From Pseudomonadota bacterium (GTDB taxonomy: Bacteria > Pseudomonadota > Gammaproteobacteria > Burkholderiales > Burkholderiaceae_D): a stretch of DNA of 5,030 bases. Made by a program: the position numbers and the translations under genes. Each line of letters starts with the position of its first letter. Within the stretch, counting starts at the first letter, position 1. The stretch lies in contig JAFAGG010000021.1 in NCBI GenBank assembly GCA_023422955.1, positions 1 to 5,030 of the forward strand, given 5' to 3'. The notes beneath the pieces were generated by a model that ran no database searches, had not been told where the DNA came from, and worked only from the letters and a program-made list of their open reading frames with translations. Below are positions 1-4,904 of the stretch, in pieces.

Positions 1-14
1 GCAGCATACAAACC

Positions 15-47
15 AAAAAGTCCTGACACCTTTCGGTATCAGGACTT
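15..47 (-). terminator. Intrinsic terminator of the left tRNA-Arg gene
   Basis: Read on the minus strand, a 13-bp stem (one G-U pair) closed by a GAAA tetraloop is followed directly by a run of five T. It starts 5 bases after the CCA end of the minus-strand tRNA. The strength of this structure implies that the left tRNA copy is, or recently was, a real transcription unit of its own. Confidence 0.9.
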
Positions 48-52
48 CAAAT

Positions 53-129
53 TGGTGCGGCTGGCAGGAATCGAACCCACGACCCCTTGGTTCGTAGCCA
101 AGTACTCTATCCAGCTGAGCTACAGCCCC
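53..129 (-). tRNA. tRNA-Arg (anticodon ACG), copy with acceptor-stem mismatch
   Basis: This 77-base cloverleaf includes an encoded CCA. The anticodon stem is CTTGG/CCAAG with loop CTACGAA, giving anticodon ACG. Its A34 would normally be edited to inosine by TadA so that CGU, CGC and CGA are read. D-arm and T-arm are intact. It matches the copy at 1053-1129 at 76 of 77 positions. The single difference is base 2 (G here, C there), which puts G2 opposite G71 in the acceptor stem and breaks one pair near the end used for aminoacylation and RNase P cleavage. The gene has its own terminator but a weaker-looking promoter than the other copy. It may be functional with reduced efficiency, or an early pseudo-tRNA. 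The sequence alone cannot decide, and a base-call error is also possible. Confidence 0.93.
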
Positions 130-139
130 TGATATCGCC

Positions 140-168
140 ATAATTGCCGGCGAATACTGCATCGAAAA
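140..168 (-). promoter_or_regulatory. Weak candidate promoter of the left tRNA-Arg
   Basis: On the minus strand, AATTAT (145-140, four of six matches to TATAAT) lies 10 bases before the tRNA, exactly the spacing seen for the perfect TATAAT of the right copy. TTTTCG (168-163) lies 17 bases further upstream and is a poor -35. The bases between -10 and the gene are not GC-rich, unlike those of the right copy. The identical spacing is the main support. Confidence 0.35.
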
Positions 169-420
169 ATCCCGAAAGAGGATGTTCTCATTGCAGCAGG
201 ACGCGAATTGTATCACCGTATTTGATCCGTGTGCTGCCCCAATGCAATTCTTCTTCCGGGTTCACGATTATTTTTTGCTTTTACCGTTTTACGCCGGCAT
301 GTTTCTCTCATAGCAGAAGCTAGAACTTAATGCGCCGCCGATCATTCCAATGCTGCAGCAGGTGCCTGACAATTTTTATCGCATCACCGCTGAGGATGAT
401 CGCCGCAACGAAAATCAACG

Positions 421-951
421 ATGAAAGAACGCCCCATCCTGTTCAGCGCTCCCATGGTGCGCGCCCTGCTCAATGGAGAAAAAACCCAGACACGGCGCAT
501 CGCGAAAGCAGCCAATACAACCGACCATCCGCGCTCCGAACCCAATGATTCCCGCCTCGCTTCTCCTTTCGGCCACGCTGGCGACAGACTATGGGTCAAG
601 GAAACCTGGAGCACGCAGCCCGAATGGGATCATCTGAAGCCTTCCGAACTGAATGCCGAACAACTGAAAACCTTGTGTTATCACGCTGATGGACAAGCGT
701 GCGGGAAAACCCGCTCTTCCCTGTTCCTGCCGCGCCGTGCCAGCCGCATCCTGCTGCAGATCGTTCATGCAAGAAAAGAACGGCTGCAGGATATGCATCA
801 TGCAGATGCGATAGCGGAAGGGATGAGCGGCCCCGAAGCGCTTGCCGACTATGCCAGGCTCTGGGACCGGATCAATGGAAAAGGCAGCTGGAGCGGCAAT
901 CCCTGGGTATGGGTCGTCATTTTCAGGCCTATATTCAAGCCTATAGATTGA
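421..951 (+). CDS. Phage-type ASCH-domain-like protein
   Basis: This 176-residue soluble protein resembles the family, common in phages, prophages and proteobacterial genomes, that begins MKERPILF. ASCH domains belong to the PUA-like fold and are thought to bind RNA or modified nucleosides. The N-terminal segment GEKTQTRR (residues 19-26) fits the ASCH GxKxxxxR-type motif. It is followed by GDRLWVKETW (residues 54-63), PRRASRILL (104-112), a LQD...DAIAEGM segment (122-135) and a C-terminal INGKGSW...NPWVWVV strand (151-166), the usual order in this family. Start 421 matches the conserved family N-terminus, although the ribosome binding site is weak (no clear AGGAG). There are no membrane segments. 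The gene is alone, has no visible terminator before the tRNA promoter at 1014, and lies between two inverted tRNA-Arg genes, a typical setting for phage remnants. The family assignment is fairly secure. No biochemical function can be stated. Some relatives are labelled morphogenetic proteins, for which I see no support here. Confidence 0.8.
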   Translation: MKERPILFSAPMVRALLNGEKTQTRRIAKAANTTDHPRSEPNDSRLASPFGHAGDRLWVKETWSTQPEWDHLKPSELNAEQLKTLCYHADGQACGKTRSSLFLPRRASRILLQIVHARKERLQDMHHADAIAEGMSGPEALADYARLWDRINGKGSWSGNPWVWVVIFRPIFKPID

Positions 952-1013
952 GCCGCCGCCAACTGCTTATCCCGCGATTTTCCCGGCACTTTCATTTGCC
1001 ATGCAAAAGGGCT

Positions 1014-1042
1014 TTTAAAAATATTTGATTAGGTGCTATAAT
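1014..1042 (+). promoter_or_regulatory. Sigma-70 promoter of the right tRNA-Arg
   Basis: A perfect extended -10 (TGCTATAAT, hexamer 1037-1042) is preceded at 17 bp by TTTAAA (1014-1019, four of six matches to TTGACA). The tRNA starts 10 bases after the -10. The GC-rich stretch CGCCTCGCGC (1045-1054), around the expected transcription start and the first bases of the tRNA, is the kind of discriminator associated with stringent control of stable RNA promoters. Confidence 0.8.
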
Positions 1043-1052
1043 TTCGCCTCGC

Positions 1053-1129
1053 GCGGCTGTAGCTCAGCTGGATAGAGTACTTGGCTACGAACCAAGGGGT
1101 CGTGGGTTCGATTCCTGCCAGCCGCACCA
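1053..1129 (+). tRNA. tRNA-Arg (anticodon ACG)
   Basis: This is a complete 77-base tRNA with encoded CCA. The acceptor stem GCGGCTG/CAGCCGC is perfectly paired. D-stem GCTC/GAGT, anticodon stem CTTGG/CCAAG and T-stem GTGGG/CCTGC are all formable, some with G-U pairs. Anticodon ACG indicates arginine, with A34 normally edited to inosine. It has a strong promoter upstream and an intrinsic terminator 20 bases downstream, so it is a single-gene unit independent of arfB. It is the intact partner of the inverted copy at 53-129. Confidence 0.97.
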
Positions 1130-1148
1130 GTTTTACCGAGGTAATTTG

Positions 1149-1179
1149 ACGGGTTAGTGTTTGCACTAACCCGTTTTTA
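1149..1179 (+). terminator. Intrinsic terminator of the right tRNA-Arg
   Basis: A perfect 11-bp stem, ACGGGTTAGTG (1149-1159) with CACTAACCCGT (1164-1174), has a 4-base loop and runs into a T-rich tail (1174-1179). It separates the tRNA from arfB, which must therefore have its own start or rely on read-through. Confidence 0.92.
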
Positions 1180-1235
1180 TTTTGTCTTCGTTTTTTATTC
1201 CCGCACTTGTACTTAACGGCAATTCAGCCGGATGC

Positions 1236-1240
1236 AGGAG
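1236..1240 (+). promoter_or_regulatory. arfB: Ribosome binding site that fixes the arfB start
   Basis: AGGAG lies 6 bases before ATG 1247. It falls inside the longer open frame that begins at ATG 1232, so the upstream ATG would lack a binding site while the downstream one has an ideal one. Confidence 0.8.
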
Positions 1241-1246
1241 CGCTTC

Positions 1247-1660
1247 ATGCTGATCATTACTTCTGCAGTTGCCCTACCCGATCACGAGATCGACATTCGG
1301 GCAATGCGCGCTCAAGGGCCCGGCGGCCAGAATGTCAACAAAGTTTCCTCAGCCATTCACCTGCGCTTTGACATCAAGCGCTCATCCCTGCCGGACGCGT
1401 GGAAAACCCGCCTTTTGCAAATCAAGGATCATCGCCTGACTCAGGATAGCGTCGTGGTCATCAAGGCGCAAGGATCGCGCAGCCAGGACAAGAATCGGGA
1501 AGAAGCCTTGCACAGGCTTCAGGAGATGATCAGGGATGCGATGGTTGAACCGCGCGAGCGGATTGCTACCCGCCCCAGTCGCAGTGTCAGGAAAAAACGG
1601 CAGGAACAAAAACGCGCCCATTCCCAACTCAAGAAGCTGCGCACCGCCGTGCAAAGCTGA
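1247..1660 (+). CDS. arfB: Alternative ribosome-rescue factor B, peptidyl-tRNA hydrolase (YaeJ)
   Basis: ArfB hydrolyses peptidyl-tRNA on ribosomes stalled at the end of mRNAs that lack a stop codon. It backs up tmRNA in the cytoplasm. The protein has 137 residues, close to the roughly 140 of E. coli YaeJ. The catalytic GGQ motif is at residues 26-28 within RAQGPGGQNVNK, the same numbering as in E. coli, which supports start 1247 over the in-frame ATG at 1232. The body contains AIHLRFD and VVIKAQ...RSQ..NREEAL motifs typical of the family. The C-terminal tail, from about residue 105, is rich in Arg and Lys (RKKRQEQKR, then KKLR). In this family the tail enters the empty mRNA channel of the ribosome. 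The longer tail and codon-recognition domains of RF1/RF2 are absent, so it is not a release factor. It is followed 18 bases later by the stop of a convergent gene, with no terminator visible between them. Confidence 0.95.
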   Translation: MLIITSAVALPDHEIDIRAMRAQGPGGQNVNKVSSAIHLRFDIKRSSLPDAWKTRLLQIKDHRLTQDSVVVIKAQGSRSQDKNREEALHRLQEMIRDAMVEPRERIATRPSRSVRKKRQEQKRAHSQLKKLRTAVQS

Positions 1661-1678
1661 GAAAGAAGCAGATGTGTG

Positions 1679-2005
1679 TCAATGGCGATAGAGCTCGCGA
1701 CCGGCTTCGTTGATTTCATGGCGCAAGGCGCGCCGCTGCTCCGGGCTTAATTTGTTTTCTTCGCTGCGAACCGATGCGGATGGCATCCATTCCTTGTAGG
1801 TTACCGGCGACACCCTATCCTGCCCGTCCCAGGTTCCGTCTATGTAGCCCTGTCCGCTTGCGTGCGAGGCTGCGCCTTGTCCGTACGGATCTCCCGCGTA
1901 TTGCGCAGGACCAAACTCCAATTCGAGTTCCGAATTGGCAAAACCCGTTCCCATGCCAAGCAGGGATAACAGGGATATACTGATGCTTCGTATCAACGAG
2001 TTCAT
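1679..2005 (-). CDS. Small predicted exported protein of unknown function
   Basis: This 108-residue protein has an N-terminal signal-peptide-like segment (MNSLIRS, then a hydrophobic stretch to about residue 20, with likely cleavage after GFA near residue 23). The mature part is about 85 residues, rich in Gly, Ser, Asp and Glu, and has no cysteine. It ends in LSPEQRRALRHEINEAGREL, a charged helical motif that I recall from small exported proteins of Burkholderiales. I cannot name a function. The frame is open up to 2137, but start 2005 is preferred because the signal peptide begins there and AAGG lies 8 bases upstream on the minus strand. The extension has no sign of being coding. The gene is divergent from ompR, sharing a 162-base regulatory gap, and convergent with arfB. 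Its position makes it a candidate member of the OmpR regulon, which is inference from layout only. Confidence 0.75.
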   Translation of the reverse strand: MNSLIRSISISLLSLLGMGTGFANSELELEFGPAQYAGDPYGQGAASHASGQGYIDGTWDGQDRVSPVTYKEWMPSASVRSEENKLSPEQRRALRHEINEAGRELYRH

Positions 2006-2091
2006 CTCTGGTGCCTTGATGTATAGATGACTGTATGGCGATATATGGCTACAGTGTAGGGCCAGGGCTTGGAAGGGGAAATCACCTAGGG

Positions 2092-2115
2092 GTAACGTCT
2101 GTAACTCTTTGTAAT
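2092..2115 (+). promoter_or_regulatory. Three phased GTAAC repeats, candidate OmpR binding site
   Basis: GTAAC at 2092-2096, GTAAC at 2101-2105 and GTAAT at 2111-2115 lie on the same strand, with starts 9 and 10 bases apart, or one helical turn each. OmpR/PhoB-family regulators bind tandem direct repeats with about 10-bp spacing, and GTAAC is part of the classical E. coli OmpR box. The site is 53 bases before the ompR ATG and 87 bases before the divergent gene. Autoregulation and control of the exported protein are inferred. Confidence 0.5.
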
Positions 2116-2122
2116 GGGCTTG

Positions 2123-2138
2123 ATTGAAATATCTCAAT
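2123..2138. repeat. Near-perfect 16-bp palindrome in the ompR upstream region
   Basis: ATTGAAATATCTCAAT pairs with itself at all but one symmetric pair (positions 2128 and 2133). It lies between the GTAAC repeats and the ompR start and covers the place where a -35 element would sit. It may be an operator for a dimeric regulator. It is too short, and lacks the T-run, to be a terminator. Confidence 0.35.
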
Positions 2139-2154
2139 GACTGTTCCTGTGCAC

Positions 2155-2160
2155 TACACT
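2155..2160 (+). promoter_or_regulatory. ompR: Candidate -10 element for a possibly leaderless ompR transcript
   Basis: TACACT (four or more matches to TATAAT) ends 7 bases before the ompR ATG, so transcription from it would start at or next to the initiation codon. No good -35 is found at 16-18 bp spacing (for example TCTCAA at 2132-2137). This would fit an activator-dependent promoter. The lack of any Shine-Dalgarno sequence before ATG 2168 makes a leaderless message plausible. Confidence 0.3.
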
Positions 2161-2167
2161 ACCGACT

Positions 2168-2920
2168 ATGAATACCACTACCGAGACTAAAAGCGATAAC
2201 GCACCCCGGCCAAAAATCCTCGTTGTCGACGACGACATTCGCTTGCGCGATTTGCTGCGCCGCTATCTGACAGAGCAAGGTTTCCAGGTTGTTACCGCAG
2301 AAAATGCTCCAGCCATGAACAAGCTGTGGCTGCGTCAACGCTACGACTTGCTGGTACTGGACCTGATGCTGCCGGGCGAAGATGGCTTGTCCATCTGCCG
2401 CCGGCTACGCGGCGCTGGCGACAATACGCCCATCATCATGCTCACTGCAAAAAGTACCGATGTGGATCGCATCGTCGGACTGGAAATGGGTGCAGACGAC
2501 TATCTGCCCAAGCCCTTCAATCCGCGTGAACTAGTCGCCAGGATCAATGCCGTGCTGCGCCGCAAGGCGCCGGAAGAAGCGCCGGGCGCACCTTCGGAAG
2601 CGCCGGAAAGTTTTGCATTCGGCGATTTCGTGCTGGACCTGGGTACGCGTACGCTGCGCAAGAATGGCGAGCTGATTACGCTGACCACCGGCGAATTCTC
2701 GGTGCTGAAAGTATTCGCCCGCCATGCACGCCAGCCTTTGTCGCGTGAAAAGCTGATGGAAATGGCGCGCGGCCGTGAATACGAAGTGTTCGACCGCAGC
2801 CTCGACGTGCAGATTTCGCGTCTGCGCAAGCTGATAGAACCCGATCCCTCCAATCCGCTCTATATCCAGACCGTCTGGGGACTGGGCTATGTTTTCATTC
2901 CGGAAGGTCGCCCGCGCTGA
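2168..2920 (+). CDS. ompR: OmpR-family DNA-binding response regulator
   Basis: This cytoplasmic response regulator is phosphorylated by the adjacent EnvZ-type kinase and controls envelope genes such as porins. Its 250 residues are slightly longer than E. coli OmpR (239). The receiver domain spans about residues 15-130, with acidic pocket D21-D23, phosphoacceptor D65 (in LLVLDLMLPGEDG), conserved T93 and K115 (in YLPKPFNPREL). A Pro/Ala/Glu-rich linker (residues 134-148) follows. The winged-helix DNA-binding domain covers about residues 149-246, with recognition-helix region RSLDVQISRLRKLIE and the terminal QTVWGLGYVF hairpin. Start 2168 is the only suitable ATG before the receiver. It lacks a Shine-Dalgarno sequence and may be leaderless. 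envZ follows after 19 bases, so the two form an operon. OmpR is a better fit than RstA or other paralogues because of overall sequence style and the adjoining EnvZ-like kinase. Confidence 0.95.
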   Translation: MNTTTETKSDNAPRPKILVVDDDIRLRDLLRRYLTEQGFQVVTAENAPAMNKLWLRQRYDLLVLDLMLPGEDGLSICRRLRGAGDNTPIIMLTAKSTDVDRIVGLEMGADDYLPKPFNPRELVARINAVLRRKAPEEAPGAPSEAPESFAFGDFVLDLGTRTLRKNGELITLTTGEFSVLKVFARHARQPLSREKLMEMARGREYEVFDRSLDVQISRLRKLIEPDPSNPLYIQTVWGLGYVFIPEGRPR

Positions 2921-2939
2921 CTGACGGTACTGCATCTTC

Positions 2940-4367
2940 ATGCCTCTCACCTTGCCGCGACTACGCCTGCTGAAAAAAGGTCAATTCTGGCGCAAGCGCC
3001 TGAGCTGGCTTAGAAGCGGGCTGTTCTGGCGCACCTTCTTCCTGCTGACCTTCCTGATCGTGGTCAGCATGGCGGTATGGATCACCAGTTACTGGTTTTT
3101 CGAACGTGCTCCCCGCGCGCACCAGGTTGCCGCCCGCGTCATCTCCATGGTGACCATCACCCGCTCCGCATTGCTGCACTCCGCACCGGACATGCGCCGC
3201 GAACTCCTGTTCGACCTTGCCAGCAATGAAGGCATACGCGTGTACTCGCGCGAACCGACCGATACCGTCGTCGCGCCGGCCGATAGCAGCCTGATGCCGC
3301 TCGTTACGCACATGGTCAGGGAAAGACTGGGCGACAACACCCGCTTCGCAGACAAGGTGAATGACATCACCGGTTTCTGGGTCAGTTTTGAGATCGAGGA
3401 TGATCAGTACTGGCTGATGCTGGACAGGCGGCGCATGGAAGATACCTCCGGCTTGCAATGGCTGGGCTGGGCCGGCGCCGCGCTATTGCTGGCAATGCTG
3501 GGCGGCGTTTTCATTTCGCGCCTGATCAACCTGCCGCTGGCGCGCATCAGTTCCGCTGCGCGTGCGCTGTCGCGCGGGCAAGGCGTGCCGCCGCTACCCG
3601 AAGAAGGCCCGGTGGAAATCCGGGAAATGAACCGGAACTTCAATCAGATGGTGGAGGATCTGGAGCGCCTGGAAGCCGACCGCAATGTAATTCTGGCCGG
3701 CATCTCGCATGATTTGCGCACGCCTATTTCGCGCATGCTGCTGGAAGTGGAAATGGCCGGACTGCCGGACGATGCGCGGGTAGGCATGCAAGCCGACCTG
3801 GCGCAGATGGATGCCATCATTGCGCAATTCCTCGATTTCGCCAGGCCGGGAGACAGCAAGAATTTCAATCCCATCGATCTCAGCGGCCTGTTAAGCGAGG
3901 TGACGCAGCATGCTTCCCGACTGCCGGACGTGGTGCTGCACAGTCGCATCACGCCTGCACTGCGCACCATGGGTGATGAGACCGATCTGAAACGGGTAAT
4001 CAACAACCTGATCGAGAACGCCAGGCGTTACGGCAAGTCCGCCGATTCACAGAAGGCAGAGATCGAACTGGATTGTGAAGCCGCTGGAAAACATGCAGTC
4101 ATCATGCTGACTGACCGGGGAAAAGGCGTGCCGGAAAAGGAAATTCCCTACCTGCTGCGACCCTTTACCCGCATGGACAATGCACGCGGCCAAGCCAATG
4201 GCGCCGGCCTGGGGTTGGCCATCGTGGACCGGATAGTGCAGCGCCACCAGGGCAAGCTGCACGTCACCAACCGCCCGGGCGGCGGCTTTTCCATACGCAT
4301 CATCCTGCCTCTGATCAACAACCCCACCTCTCAGCAGCCAAAGGAAGAAGCCAAGCCGAGTCAGTGA
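2940..4367 (+). CDS. envZ: EnvZ-type sensor histidine kinase
   Basis: This 475-residue inner-membrane sensor kinase autophosphorylates on histidine and passes the phosphate to OmpR. It has a basic N-terminal cytoplasmic segment, transmembrane helix 1 at about residues 31-53, a periplasmic sensor region of about 54-172, transmembrane helix 2 at about 173-196 and a HAMP linker at about 196-248. The HisKA domain contains phosphoacceptor H257 in GISHDLRTP. The ATPase domain has N-box NNLIENARRYG (355-365), G1 box DRGKGVP (392-398), F-box RPFTRMD (407-413) and G2 box GAGLGLAIV (421-429). All catalytic motifs are present. The tail after residue 458 is a polar, probably disordered extension rich in Gln, Pro and Lys. 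An in-frame stop lies 18 bases upstream (2922), and ATG 2940 is the first start available. It has no clear ribosome binding site, which suggests translation linked to ompR. The gene ends inside the stop region of the convergent ferritin-like gene (7-base overlap). Confidence 0.93.
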   Translation: MPLTLPRLRLLKKGQFWRKRLSWLRSGLFWRTFFLLTFLIVVSMAVWITSYWFFERAPRAHQVAARVISMVTITRSALLHSAPDMRRELLFDLASNEGIRVYSREPTDTVVAPADSSLMPLVTHMVRERLGDNTRFADKVNDITGFWVSFEIEDDQYWLMLDRRRMEDTSGLQWLGWAGAALLLAMLGGVFISRLINLPLARISSAARALSRGQGVPPLPEEGPVEIREMNRNFNQMVEDLERLEADRNVILAGISHDLRTPISRMLLEVEMAGLPDDARVGMQADLAQMDAIIAQFLDFARPGDSKNFNPIDLSGLLSEVTQHASRLPDVVLHSRITPALRTMGDETDLKRVINNLIENARRYGKSADSQKAEIELDCEAAGKHAVIMLTDRGKGVPEKEIPYLLRPFTRMDNARGQANGAGLGLAIVDRIVQRHQGKLHVTNRPGGGFSIRIILPLINNPTSQQPKEEAKPSQ

Positions 4368-4657
4368 TCGTGATCGCCGGTAATCGGTCCATCCTTGAAC
4401 AAGGTCTCGCGCAATTCTTCATCGAGCTTGGGATCGCGCCGCCGTATCCATTCCAGCACCATGGCGGCGTGCTCTTTTTCCTCATCGCGGTTATGGACCA
4501 GGATAGCCTTCAATTCCGGATCGGCGGCTGCGTCGATGCGCTGGTTATACCAGTCCACCGCTTCCAGTTCTTCCATCAGCGAAGTGATGGCGCGATGCAT
4601 GTCGCGGGTCGCGTCGGAAAGCCTGTCATAAGGCTCGTGATAACCTTCATTTGCCAT
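4361..4657 (-). CDS. Encapsulated-ferritin-like (EncFtn family) protein without targeting tail
   Basis: This 98-residue, mainly helical protein matches the EncFtn family, whose members pair into a decameric ring with a ferroxidase site at each dimer interface and oxidise Fe(II), usually inside an encapsulin shell. The segments MEELEAVDWYNQR (28-40) and HNRDEEKEHAAMVLEW (55-70) are strongly like those of Rhodospirillum rubrum EncFtn. By that alignment the ferroxidase ligands are E30, E60 and H63, with Y37, the entry-site residues E29 and E32, and W36 also kept. It differs from shell-bound members by ending at GPITGDHDH: the C-terminal encapsulin-targeting peptide is missing, and no encapsulin gene is visible nearby. 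The last five residues hold two His and two Asp, which might bind metal. Start 4657 has GAGGA 5 bases upstream on the minus strand. The stop overlaps the end of envZ by 7 bases. Family membership is seen from motifs; iron oxidation is known of the family and inferred here. Confidence 0.88.
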   Translation of the reverse strand: MANEGYHEPYDRLSDATRDMHRAITSLMEELEAVDWYNQRIDAAADPELKAILVHNRDEEKEHAAMVLEWIRRRDPKLDEELRETLFKDGPITGDHDH

Positions 4658-4843
4658 TTTCTTCCTCGTCTATGCATGAAGCCCGCCCTGCAAGCGACAA
4701 GGCAAAACACAATCGCAAAAGATTTCAATAAAAAATCGGGATGCGCTTGCTTGCCGGAGTGTAGCGGGAGCGTTATGAGCATACGCCTGATCGCCAGGCG
4801 CTGCAGTGCAATGCAAGATTAAGAAAGAAATGCGACCGGAGTT

Positions 4844-4888
4844 TTGGCGATCGACAAGAAAAGGGAATTATTCGAAAACGTTTGCGAA
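4844..4888 (+). promoter_or_regulatory. Candidate rightward promoter with LacI/PurR-like operator
   Basis: Positions 4871-4888 form an 18-bp palindrome with central AAACGTTT and one mismatched pair (4875/4884). On the minus strand the core reads CGCAAACGTTTTCG, very close to the known E. coli PurR box and typical of LacI-family operators with a central CG. TTGGCG (4844-4849) and AATTAT (4866-4871), with 16-bp spacing, form a passable promoter whose start would lie inside the palindrome, a usual repressor position. Its target gene would be to the right, where an insertion sequence now begins. The palindrome is clear; promoter and regulator are inferred. Confidence 0.4.
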
Positions 4889-4904
4889 CTGCCGAGCAAT
4901 CTTA

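Larger units (their letters stand above)
53..1129. repeat. Inverted pair of 77-bp tRNA-Arg genes bracketing the ASCH gene
   Basis: The minus-strand tRNA (53-129) and plus-strand tRNA (1053-1129) form a 77-bp inverted repeat with one mismatch, separated by 923 bases. Similarity stops at the ends of the mature tRNA: promoters and terminators differ. Both genes are transcribed outward, with the ASCH-like gene between them. Homologous recombination between the arms would flip the central segment and swap the two promoters, together with the first two tRNA bases. Confidence 0.85.

Noticed and set aside
53..129. Left tRNA as an attL/attR site of an integrated element
   Set aside because: Integration duplicates are normally direct repeats of the tRNA 3' part. 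Here both copies are full length and inverted, and no integrase gene is present.
1005..1021. Possible terminator AAAAGGGCTTTT after the ASCH gene
   Set aside because: The stem is at most 4-5 bp of A-T-rich pairs and overlaps the -35 region of the tRNA promoter. It is too weak to call.
1232..1246. Upstream ATG that would extend ArfB by five residues
   Set aside because: The AGGAG at 1236-1240 lies inside this extension and is ideally spaced for ATG 1247. With the later start the GGQ numbering also matches E. coli YaeJ.
2006..2137. Extended open frame upstream of the exported-protein gene (44 more residues)
   Set aside because: It would bury the signal peptide, overlaps the regulatory repeats, and has no supporting ribosome binding site.
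2531..2950. Long minus-strand open frames opposite ompR and envZ
   Set aside because: They are by-products of high-GC codon use in the two conserved plus-strand genes, with no motifs and no ribosome binding site context.
4784..4800. Hairpin CGCCTG/CAGGCG upstream of the ferritin-like gene
   Set aside because: The stem is only 6 bp and lacks a T-run on either strand, so it is not a terminator. It may be chance in GC-rich sequence.
4364..4822. Plus-strand open frame of 152 residues opposite the ferritin-like gene
   Set aside because: Its first two-thirds is antisense to a clearly conserved gene, it overlaps the end of envZ, and its protein has no recognisable features.
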